A stretch of DNA of 16,764 nucleotides from Bacillota bacterium (GTDB taxonomy: Bacteria; Bacillota; Clostridia; Christensenellales; UMGS416). Position numbers and translations under genes: made by a program. The notes under the pieces are model-generated. The model saw only the letters and a list, made by a program, of their open reading frames with translations. It was not told the origin of the DNA and did not search any database. The stretch covers positions 1-16,764 of the forward strand of contig JAEZSC010000007.1 in assembly GCA_023422005.1 (NCBI GenBank). The letters run 5' to 3'. This document shows positions 1 through 5,590 of this stretch, in pieces; the first letter of the stretch is position 1; the number at the start of each line of letters is the position of its first letter.

Positions 1-397
1 CCGGGTCGGTCGTGTTGACCTCGCGGCTGTAGTCAAAGGAGAAGCCCAGCGCCTGCAGCTGCGTACGGAACCGGTCCGTGTTGTTCTTGGTCACCACGGC
101 GGGCTGTATGTTGTTCTTGATCGCATAGTTCTCCGTGGGCAGGCCAAAGGCATCCCAACCGATGGGGAAGAGCACGTTGTACCCTTCCATGCGCCGCTTG
201 CGGGCGATGATGTCCATGGCGGTGTTGCTGCGGGGGTGCCCCACGTGCAGCCCCGCGCCCGAGGGATAGGGGAACTCGATCAAGCCGTAGAATTTGGGCT
301 TGGAAAAGTCGTCGGTGGCGCGGAACACGCCCTCCCGCTCCCAGGTTTCCTGCCATTTGCGCTCGATGTCTTGCGGCGAATACGCGTCCATAGCCAT
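1..397 (-). CDS. leuS: Leucyl-tRNA synthetase, N-terminal part (runs off the window)
   Basis: This class I aminoacyl-tRNA synthetase charges tRNA-Leu with leucine in the cytoplasm. Only the first 132 codons are in the window. The visible protein starts MAMDAYSPQDIERKWQ and carries the LeuRS catalytic-core signature FPYPSGAGLHVGHPRS. That signature holds the HIGH-type ATP-binding motif as HVGH (residues 51-54). It is followed by the family-typical IGWDAFGLPTENYAIK. The start is the ATG at 397, preceded by a strong GAGGAGG ribosome site about 8 bases upstream. A second in-frame ATG two codons later is possible but less well spaced. The gene follows directly after a T-box leader and its terminator, so expression should rise when leucyl-tRNA charging falls. 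The connecting and anticodon-binding domains lie outside the window. Confidence 0.97.
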   Translation of the reverse strand, partial: MAMDAYSPQDIERKWQETWEREGVFRATDDFSKPKFYGLIEFPYPSGAGLHVGHPRSNTAMDIIARKRRMEGYNVLFPIGWDAFGLPTENYAIKNNIQPAVVTKNNTDRFRTQLQALGFSFDYSREVNTTDP

Positions 398-402
398 AGG
401 GG

Positions 403-685
403 GTGCCTCCTCGTACAATAAAAAAACACCGTCGCCTGCCAGAGGCGATGGTGCTCGCGGTACCACTCTGTTTAGGGCTTTCAGCCCCTTCTTAGCGGGC
501 TATCAAGCCCTTCTCGTTATATCGGTCGAGCCTCCGGCCAAGCCTATTTGCACACAGCCATGGCGCACGTTCGGTTGGCTGCTCCGGGGCGAGTGCACCC
601 ATCCTCCACCCTGCCGCCTCGCACCATCCGGCGGCTCTCTGCGTGGGCTTCAGCGGGCTTGTTCCCCATCCTCGCATTGTTTATT
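403..685 (-). promoter_or_regulatory. T-box riboswitch leader of leuS (tRNA-Leu sensing)
   Basis: The leader RNA between the leuS promoter and its start codon carries the T-box core GTGGTACCGCG (456-466, minus strand). The UGGU bulge fits the acceptor end of a tRNA with discriminator base A73, as in tRNA-Leu. Upstream there is a stem I-like hairpin with GCCGCC/GGCGGC arms preceded by a CAGAGAG purine stretch. A CTC triplet at 591-593 (minus strand) lies in a position suited to the specifier loop and would read as a leucine codon. The antiterminator is followed at once by an intrinsic terminator. In this family, uncharged tRNA stabilises the antiterminator and permits transcription of leuS. 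The specifier assignment is inferred from position and was not derived from a full fold. Confidence 0.9.
420..453 (-). terminator. Intrinsic terminator of the leuS T-box
   Basis: On the minus strand an 11-bp stem (427-437 paired with 443-453) has a single A-C mismatch and a 5-base loop, and it is followed by a run of seven U (420-426). It lies between the T-box core and the leuS ribosome binding site. It is therefore the conditional terminator of the riboswitch and does not end an upstream gene. Confidence 0.93.
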
Positions 686-690
686 ATCGT

Positions 691-719
691 ATTATATGCT
701 CGCCTTAAAGCCTTGTCAA
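691..719 (-). promoter_or_regulatory. Perfect-consensus sigma-A promoter of leuS
   Basis: The minus strand shows TTGACA (714-719), a 17-base spacer and TATAAT (691-696), which matches the housekeeping consensus at all twelve positions with ideal spacing. Transcription should start near 684 and enter the T-box leader. A maximal promoter makes sense where control is exerted downstream by attenuation. Confidence 0.92.
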
Positions 720-754
720 CCGGAAACGCGGCAAGAATCGTTTCACTCGTGGCG

Positions 755-773
755 CCGTTTCGCTGCGAAACGG
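755..773. repeat. Perfect 8-bp inverted repeat between divergent promoters
   Basis: CCGTTTCG (755-762) and CGAAACGG (766-773) are perfect inverted repeats separated by CTG. The element lies between the leuS promoter and the plus-strand promoter at 780-808, and has no U-tract on either side. It could be an operator or a short extruded hairpin. Nothing in the sequence decides which. Confidence 0.55.
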
Positions 774-779
774 TAGCAA

Positions 780-808
780 TTGGTAACCGGCGATGATATT
801 ATTATATT
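780..808 (+). promoter_or_regulatory. Probable promoter of the fused permease gene
   Basis: TTGGTA (780-785, four of six consensus bases), a 17-base spacer and TATATT (803-808, five of six) lie upstream of the gene starting at 881. The operator-like sequence at 809-822 begins immediately after the -10 box, a position typical for repression. Confidence 0.5.
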
Positions 809-822
809 TGCAAACGCTTTAA
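809..822 (+). promoter_or_regulatory. cre/LacI-family-like operator
   Basis: TGCAAACGCTTTAA fits the LacI/CcpA operator pattern TGNAANCGNWWNCA at 13 of 14 positions, with the central CG in place. It sits between the -10 box and the start codon of a sugar-permease-like gene. Carbon catabolite control or a sugar-specific LacI repressor is the natural reading. No lacI or ccpA gene is in the window. Confidence 0.45.
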
Positions 823-880
823 CGAAATCCGCTCTGTGACCGCAGTGTTGACGGAAAGCCAACGGAAAGGGGACAGCGCC

Positions 881-2380
881 ATGCAAAAACCTCAGAATGA
901 TCGGACCTTCTCCTCCATCGGCATCCTCGCCTTCGTTGTGGCGCTGCTGGTGGCCGGCGCGCTGGCGGCTGCGCCCGCCATCGGCACATTGGTCCTGAGC
1001 TTTCAGGAATACAGCATGGCTCAGGGGTTTTCCAGCCCCTTTGTCGGGCTGCGCAACTACCAAACCCTCCTGCAGGCCCATGGCTATGGCCTGTCGGTGC
1101 TGCACTCGGCGCAGTTCGCCGGACTTTCAGCGCTGACGCTGCTGGCGGCGGGCGCGCTGGCGGGCTATGCGCTGCGGGCGCTGGCCCCGCGGTGGCTGCG
1201 GCACGCGCTGTGCACGCTGCTTTTGATCCCGCTCCTGGTGCCCGGCGAGTTTTGGGCGCAGGCGTTCTTCGCCGTGTTCCCCACGACGGCCGTGCAGTCG
1301 ATGGTTGCGCTGGCCTTGTGGTGCGGCGTCAAATATGTGGGCCTGGCGGCGTTGCTGACGACGGCTGCCTTAGGCCACGGCAACCGCTCAACCACGCTGC
1401 CGCTGCTGTCCGCCGCAGCGGTGGCGTTGGGCCTCTTTGCCCTTCTGGGCCTGCAGGATTATGCCTTCCTGCGGCAGATGTCGCCGCTTTCGGCCATGCG
1501 GGATAACATCGATCGGTTCATTTTTAACCAGGGAATCTTCGATTCGTCGTTCAGCATGGCTTCCGCCACAACGATGGTAGCCATCGCCCTGCGCGCCGTG
1601 CTGCTGGCGTCGGTGGCCTTCCCGGTGGCGGCGCTGTTGCGGCGGCTGTTCCCCGAGAATGCCGAAACCGCGCCAACGACAGGCAAGGACCGGGCACGCG
1701 CACTGCTGGCCGCCGGCGCGGTGGCGCTGGTTGGCGTCATCGTGCTGGCTGTGGCAGCCCGGAGCGGGGCAGCCGGCGGTCTGGCCGGCAATCTGGCAGT
1801 CTATCCGCTCTATGTGGCTCTGGCCCTGGTGGGGGCAGCGGCCAACACGGCGCTGTGCTTCTGCCTGGCGCGACCGCTCGTCACTGCAAAACCCGCCGCC
1901 CGGGTGGCCGCCACGGCAGCGATGCTGGCGCTGACGGCGCTGGGCGCGGTTCCCGTATCCATGGGTGAATTCATGCAGTTCCGCTATGGGGGTATGGTCA
2001 ACACCTTTTTCCCGGTGCTGCTGAGCGGCATCGGTTCGACAATGGGCGTGTGGGCGCTGGTGTTCGCGGCCCGGGCCATGGGCGTGCGCACCGATGGGGA
2101 ATGGTTCCGGCGCATGTGGCGGCCGGCGCTGGCGTTGCTGGCCATAGCTGCTGCCCTGCGCATGAACGATACAATGCCGTCCATGCTTTATCTGATGCAG
2201 CTGGATATGCTGCATCCGCTGTTGGCGATGCGCGTGGTCGCCGAGCAAGCCGGCCCCAGCGCGGCCAACTTCCCCTTGGTCACTGTGGTCACGATGGCGG
2301 TTCCGGTTGTTCTGCTGCTGGCCGTGCGCACGGTGTTCACCGAGCGGGAGACCGTGGGGCTGGCGGTACCAAGGAAATAG
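881..2380 (+). CDS. Fused two-domain sugar ABC permease-like membrane protein
   Basis: This 499-residue integral membrane protein has about twelve hydrophobic segments in two blocks of six (roughly 13-255 and 273-482). The first half resembles LplB-type CUT1 sugar permeases: PAIGTLVLSFQEY, then SSPFVGLRNYQTLL (residues 51-64), then a C-terminal stretch like the family's DxIDTYVYRxG (RDNIDRFIFNQGIF, 207-220). The second half resembles YtcP-type partners: GMVNTFFPVLLSGIGS (371-386), RMNDTMPSMLYL (427-438, in place of the usual WN-xxxx-aliY), HPLLAMRVV, and a final VFTERETVGLAVPRK like the family's yF-xxG-xxGAVKG end. Both cytoplasmic EAA loops, which normally dock the ATPase, are shortened or unrecognisable (about 158-175 and 400-415). 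The start is the ATG at 881 with GGAAAGGGG eight bases upstream; a GTG at 836 is in frame but lacks a ribosome site. No ATPase or binding protein lies beside it. The fold is inferred from motifs only, and transport activity is uncertain. Confidence 0.6.
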   Translation: MQKPQNDRTFSSIGILAFVVALLVAGALAAAPAIGTLVLSFQEYSMAQGFSSPFVGLRNYQTLLQAHGYGLSVLHSAQFAGLSALTLLAAGALAGYALRALAPRWLRHALCTLLLIPLLVPGEFWAQAFFAVFPTTAVQSMVALALWCGVKYVGLAALLTTAALGHGNRSTTLPLLSAAAVALGLFALLGLQDYAFLRQMSPLSAMRDNIDRFIFNQGIFDSSFSMASATTMVAIALRAVLLASVAFPVAALLRRLFPENAETAPTTGKDRARALLAAGAVALVGVIVLAVAARSGAAGGLAGNLAVYPLYVALALVGAAANTALCFCLARPLVTAKPAARVAATAAMLALTALGAVPVSMGEFMQFRYGGMVNTFFPVLLSGIGSTMGVWALVFAARAMGVRTDGEWFRRMWRPALALLAIAAALRMNDTMPSMLYLMQLDMLHPLLAMRVVAEQAGPSAANFPLVTVVTMAVPVVLLLAVRTVFTERETVGLAVPRK

Positions 2381-2404
2381 GTATTCAGCACCCCGACAGC
2401 ACAA

Positions 2405-2508
2405 AACCCCCAGTCCCTGCGGGACAGCCCCCTTGTTAAGGGGGCCAAGGCAAGATCCTTGCCTCCCTTACAAAGGGAGGTGGCAGGCCGCAGGCCTGAC
2501 GGAGGGTT
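2405..2508. repeat. 104-bp element of five tandem triloop hairpins (MITE/REP-like)
   Basis: Between two convergent genes lies a chain of perfect hairpins, each with a three-base loop: 2413-2425 (GTCCC/GGGAC), 2427-2445 (GCCCCCTT/AAGGGGGC), 2448-2464 (AGGCAAG/CTTGCCT), 2462-2480 (CCTCCCTT/AAGGGAGG, overlapping the previous one) and 2484-2498 (CAGGCC/GGCCTG). The outer ends AACCCCCAGTC (2405-2415) and GACGGAGGGTT (2498-2508) are imperfect inverted repeats, 9 of 11. It has no coding capacity and no U-tract. It resembles palindromic repeats dispersed between genes in Clostridia, as far as I recall. It may also act as a two-way transcription barrier. Confidence 0.7.
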
Positions 2509-2532
2509 ATTCTCCAACTCTCAACCCGGGCT

Positions 2533-3987
2533 TTAATGGTCGGGCTGTTTTGCGGGCAATGTAATCACAAACCGGCTGCCAGTCCCGCCCGTTTCCTCCA
2601 AGCGCATCGTTCCGCCGTGCATCTGCACGATGCGCCGGGCGATGGCCAGGCCCAGGCCGCTGCCGCCGTCGCTGGGGCGCGCGGCTTCGCCGCGCACAAA
2701 CTCGTCAAACACAGCGTCGCGTATCTCCGGTGCGATGCCCACGCCGTCATCGGCGATGATCAGTGTGACACCCTGGGGCGAGGCCGTCAGCCTCACCGTC
2801 AGCGTGGTGCCCGCAGGGTTGTATTTCACGGCGTTGCCCAGCATGTTGGTGATGGCCCGGCCCATCTGCGCGGCATCAAAGCGAACCGGAACGGCGCTCT
2901 CGGGGATGTCGGCGTCCAGAATTAAGCCATGGTTTTCGATTTCCAGATAGTTTTCCGCGATGAGCTCCCGCAAGAACTCGGCAAAGTCGCCGTCGGCGCA
3001 GCGCAGCTCGTAGCCGCCTTCCAGCGCCGAGTAGTGGAACAGGTCGTCGATGAGCTTGGTCATGGTCTGGGCCTTGTCCCGAATGTAATTCAGGTGCCTT
3101 TGCTGGCGTTCCGGGTCGGTCACCATACCGTCGCTTAATGCCTTGGCGTAGCCGTACACCGTGGTTACCGGCGTCTTGAGGTCGTGGGAGATGCCCATGA
3201 ACAGGCGCTTCTTCTCCTCTTCCATGGCGGTCTTCTCGCGCTCGGCGGTCTGCAGGCGCGCGGCCAGGTCATTGAAGGCGTCGCGGATCTGAGCGAACTC
3301 CCGCTCGGCCTCGAAGTGCAGACGCACCGTCAGGTCTCCGGCGGTGATGCGCCCCAGGCCTTCGGCGATGCGCTCCAGCGGGGCTGCTATCTTCTTGGCC
3401 GTGATGCGGCTGTAGAAGGACACGCACAGCGCAAACAATGCCAGAAAGCTCACGACGACGCCCAACAGCACGAGCAGCATGACCCGCGCCGCGCCCATGC
3501 GCGGGTTGAGCACGCTGAAGAACCACGAAAGCTGGTTTTGCACATTCTCCCGGGGGATCTTGACCAGACACAGGTATTGGTTGCCGTCGCGGCCGCGGAA
3601 AAGCGTCGTGGAATAGAAATAGGCATCGTCCAGGAAGTTGGCGCTCAACTGCATGAACTCGCTGCCGTTCAGGCCACGGGCGATGTCATATTTGTCCGCA
3701 TCGTCCCGCTTGTCGCCGATCACATAGACGACCTGCCCGTCGCGCAGGATCTCCACCCATCCCCCGTAGCGCAGGATATCGCGGGCGTCGATGCGCGTGT
3801 AGTCCGCCCGCACGACCATGGAAGCCTCCAGCTGCAGCTCGTAGAAACCGCCGCTTAAGAGCGATGCCAGGCCGCGCATCAGCGTGGCCGAAAGCATCAC
3901 CGATGCGACGATCAGCGCAAAAAAACTGATGTAGTAGCGGGTAATCGTATGGCTGAGACTGTGCTTCCTGCCGGCGCCGCGGTTCAT
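2533..3987 (-). CDS. VanS-like sensor histidine kinase
   Basis: This 484-residue membrane histidine kinase phosphorylates the response regulator encoded just upstream. Order of parts: transmembrane segment 1 at about 18-40, an extracytoplasmic sensor region of about 125 residues, transmembrane segment 2 at about 168-192, a HAMP linker at about 193-246, then the HisKA domain with GISHDLKTP (phospho-acceptor His268). The ATPase domain has its N box (NMLGNAVKYN, 381-390), G1 box (DDGVGI, 413-418) and G2 box (GSGLGLAIA, 442-450), so all catalytic motifs are intact. The start is the ATG at 3987, preceded by AAGGGTGAG and separated from the regulator's stop codon by only four bases; upstream in-frame starts would overlap the regulator. 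The sensor domain matches nothing I recognise, so the signal is unknown. Cell-envelope stress or a peptide would be typical for VanS relatives. Confidence 0.92.
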   Translation of the reverse strand: MNRGAGRKHSLSHTITRYYISFFALIVASVMLSATLMRGLASLLSGGFYELQLEASMVVRADYTRIDARDILRYGGWVEILRDGQVVYVIGDKRDDADKYDIARGLNGSEFMQLSANFLDDAYFYSTTLFRGRDGNQYLCLVKIPRENVQNQLSWFFSVLNPRMGAARVMLLVLLGVVVSFLALFALCVSFYSRITAKKIAAPLERIAEGLGRITAGDLTVRLHFEAEREFAQIRDAFNDLAARLQTAEREKTAMEEEKKRLFMGISHDLKTPVTTVYGYAKALSDGMVTDPERQQRHLNYIRDKAQTMTKLIDDLFHYSALEGGYELRCADGDFAEFLRELIAENYLEIENHGLILDADIPESAVPVRFDAAQMGRAITNMLGNAVKYNPAGTTLTVRLTASPQGVTLIIADDGVGIAPEIRDAVFDEFVRGEAARPSDGGSGLGLAIARRIVQMHGGTMRLEETGGTGSRFVITLPAKQPDH

Positions 3988-3991
3988 CGGC

Positions 3992-4684
3992 TCACCCTTC
4001 CAGCTTGTAGCCCAGGCCGCGTATCGTCTTGAGATATTGCGGCTGTCGGCTGTCTGGCTCAAGCTTGTCCCGCAGGTTGCTGATGTGCACCATCACGGTG
4101 CCGTCGTCGGCCACCCAGGGTTCGCCCCACACGCTCTCAAAAATTTGCTTCTTGGTGAGCACCCGGTTGGGGTTGCGCATCAGGTAGTCCAATATACGGT
4201 ATTCGGTCTGCGTCAGCGCCAGCAGCTCGCCGTCGCGGCGCACCTCGCAGGTGTTCTCGTCCAGCGTCAGCGCGCCCACGCGCAGCGCCCGTTCCCGTTG
4301 GGCCTGGGCCTCGGGGTTCAGCCGTGTGCAGCGGCGCAGCTGCGCCTGCACCCTGGCCACGATCTCCAACGGGTTAAAAGGCTTGGTCATGTAGTCGTCG
4401 GCACCCAGCTCCAGGCCCAGAATCTTGTCGCGGTCCTCCCCCTTGGCGCTGAGCATAATGACCGGCAGCGGATACCGCTCGCGGATGCGGCGCACCAGCG
4501 CGTAGCCATCCATGCCGGGCATCATGATATCCAGAATCGCCAAGTCGATGCCGCCGCGCTGAATGCGCTCCCACGCGGCCACGCCGTCGGCGGCACGCTC
4601 CACGGCGATGCCGTCCTTCTCCAGATACAGCTCGATGAGCTCGGCGATGTGCTCGTCATCGTCGGCAATCAATATGGTGGGCAT
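3992..4684 (-). CDS. OmpR/PhoB-family response regulator (VanR-like)
   Basis: This 230-residue DNA-binding response regulator has a receiver domain with the acidic cluster DDD (8-10), phospho-acceptor Asp52 in LDIMMPGMDG, Ser79 and Lys101 in KPF. A winged-helix output domain covers about 130-230, including LTQTEYRILDYLMRNPNRVL and the ending LKTIRGLGYKLEG. All receiver residues are present. The start is the ATG at 4684 with GGGGAGG (4691-4697) seven bases upstream. It is the first gene of a two-gene unit with the kinase. A -10 box TAAAAT (4718-4723, minus) without a good -35 box, and a palindrome at 4753-4764, suggest activator-dependent autoregulation. The target genes are unknown. Confidence 0.95.
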   Translation of the reverse strand: MPTILIADDDEHIAELIELYLEKDGIAVERAADGVAAWERIQRGGIDLAILDIMMPGMDGYALVRRIRERYPLPVIMLSAKGEDRDKILGLELGADDYMTKPFNPLEIVARVQAQLRRCTRLNPEAQAQRERALRVGALTLDENTCEVRRDGELLALTQTEYRILDYLMRNPNRVLTKKQIFESVWGEPWVADDGTVMVHISNLRDKLEPDSRQPQYLKTIRGLGYKLEG

Positions 4685-4752
4685 AGCGCACCTCCCCGCT
4701 CATGCTTTCATGATCGTATTTTACAACATTTTTCATGCGGGGAGTGCGAGGG

Positions 4753-4764
4753 AACCTTAAGGTT
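4753..4764. promoter_or_regulatory. 12-bp perfect palindrome, candidate regulator site
   Basis: AACCTTAAGGTT is a perfect palindrome lying about 42 to 53 bases upstream of the inferred start of the response-regulator transcript. It is about 30 bases upstream of the -35 box of the divergent HAD gene. A related GTAAAG half-site follows ten bases after TTAAGG (4757-4762 versus 4767-4772), the spacing used by OmpR-family dimers. This is inference from position and symmetry. Confidence 0.4.
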
Positions 4765-4792
4765 GCGTAAAGAGTGGAAACCGGACGACAAT

Positions 4793-4822
4793 TTGCAGGT
4801 TATAGCTGGTATCTTTTATAAT
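4793..4822 (+). promoter_or_regulatory. Promoter of the HAD phosphatase gene
   Basis: TTGCAG (4793-4798), an 18-base spacer and a perfect TATAAT (4817-4822). Transcription would begin near 4829. This rules out the in-frame ATG at 4821 as start and supports the ATG at 4857. Confidence 0.65.
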
Positions 4823-4856
4823 GAGGCGCGAAGTAAGGATTTTTACCGGGGGAACT

Positions 4857-5549
4857 ATGGGTTACAGCATACTTCTGTTTGACTTGGATGATACGTTGCT
4901 GGATTTCGGCGCAAATGAAGCGGATTCGCTGAACAAATTGTTTCAGCAGCATGGATATGCATTTACCGACGAAGTCTTCCAGGTATACAACTCCGTCAAC
5001 AAACAGCTATGGTCTGATTATGAGCATGGAAAGATCGCATTAAGCGATGTGCTGAACACTAGATTTTCGCAGACCATGTCAAGGCTGGGAGAAGTTGTGG
5101 ATGGCGTTGCATGGGAGAACATGTACAGAGAGCTACTTGGCAATGGTTGCCAGCTTATGGAGGGCGCGTTGGAGCTGTGTCAGAGCTTATCCGCAGCCCA
5201 CAGGTTGTTCGTGATAACCAACGGTGTAGCCAAAACGCAGACAAAGCGGCTAAAGCAGTCCGGCTTATACGAATTTTTCGAAGATATCTTTGACTCACAG
5301 AGCATTGGCTTTCAGAAGCCATCCAAAGAGTTTTTCGATTATGTGATAAGTCATATCAAGGACTTTCATACCAAGGATGCGCTGGTTATCGGTGATTCAC
5401 TCAATACCGATATCAAAGGCGGCATTCAAGCAGGGATCGATACCTGTTGGATCAACAGCAAGTCTCAAAGCGGATCTACGGAAATTCGAAGCACCTATAC
5501 GATCAAAAGCTTAGCGGAACTATATGACATCTGCACCCCGCCAAAATGA
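4857..5549 (+). CDS. HAD-superfamily phosphatase, YjjG/YfnB-like
   Basis: This 230-residue cytoplasmic hydrolase belongs to HAD subfamily IA; relatives such as YjjG and YfnB dephosphorylate nucleoside monophosphates or sugar phosphates. Motif I is LFDLDDTLLDF with nucleophile Asp9 and acid/base Asp11, motif II is FVITNG, motif III is the lysine of QKPSKEFFD, and motif IV is VIGDSLNTDIKGG. An alpha-helical C1 cap lies between motifs I and II. The start is the ATG at 4857, four bases after GGGGGA; the promoter placement excludes the ATG at 4821. The gene is clearly AT-richer than its neighbours, with AT-ending codons common, which suggests acquisition by transfer or a different expression class. 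It is transcribed alone, convergent with the ABC permease gene. The true substrate is not decided by sequence. Confidence 0.88.
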   Translation: MGYSILLFDLDDTLLDFGANEADSLNKLFQQHGYAFTDEVFQVYNSVNKQLWSDYEHGKIALSDVLNTRFSQTMSRLGEVVDGVAWENMYRELLGNGCQLMEGALELCQSLSAAHRLFVITNGVAKTQTKRLKQSGLYEFFEDIFDSQSIGFQKPSKEFFDYVISHIKDFHTKDALVIGDSLNTDIKGGIQAGIDTCWINSKSQSGSTEIRSTYTIKSLAELYDICTPPK

Positions 5550-5554
5550 GAGCT

Positions 5555-5586
5555 TCCGCGGGGGAAGAACTCCCCTCCCCCGCGGA
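5555..5586. terminator. Hairpin between convergent genes, possible two-way terminator
   Basis: TCCGCGGGGG (5555-5564) and CCCCCGCGGA (5577-5586) form a perfect 10-bp stem with a 12-base loop. It fills the 41-bp gap between the stop codons of the HAD gene and the ABC permease gene. No U-run follows on either strand, so it is not a standard intrinsic terminator, though its position favours a role in ending both transcripts. Confidence 0.5.
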
Positions 5587-5590
5587 CGGC

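Noticed and set aside
33..356. 107-codon minus-strand frame inside leuS
   Set aside because: Out of frame with leucyl-tRNA synthetase; the true frame reads the HVGH and GWDAFGLP motifs.
2405..2508. CRISPR array
   Set aside because: The hairpins differ in sequence and there are no repeated units separated by spacers.
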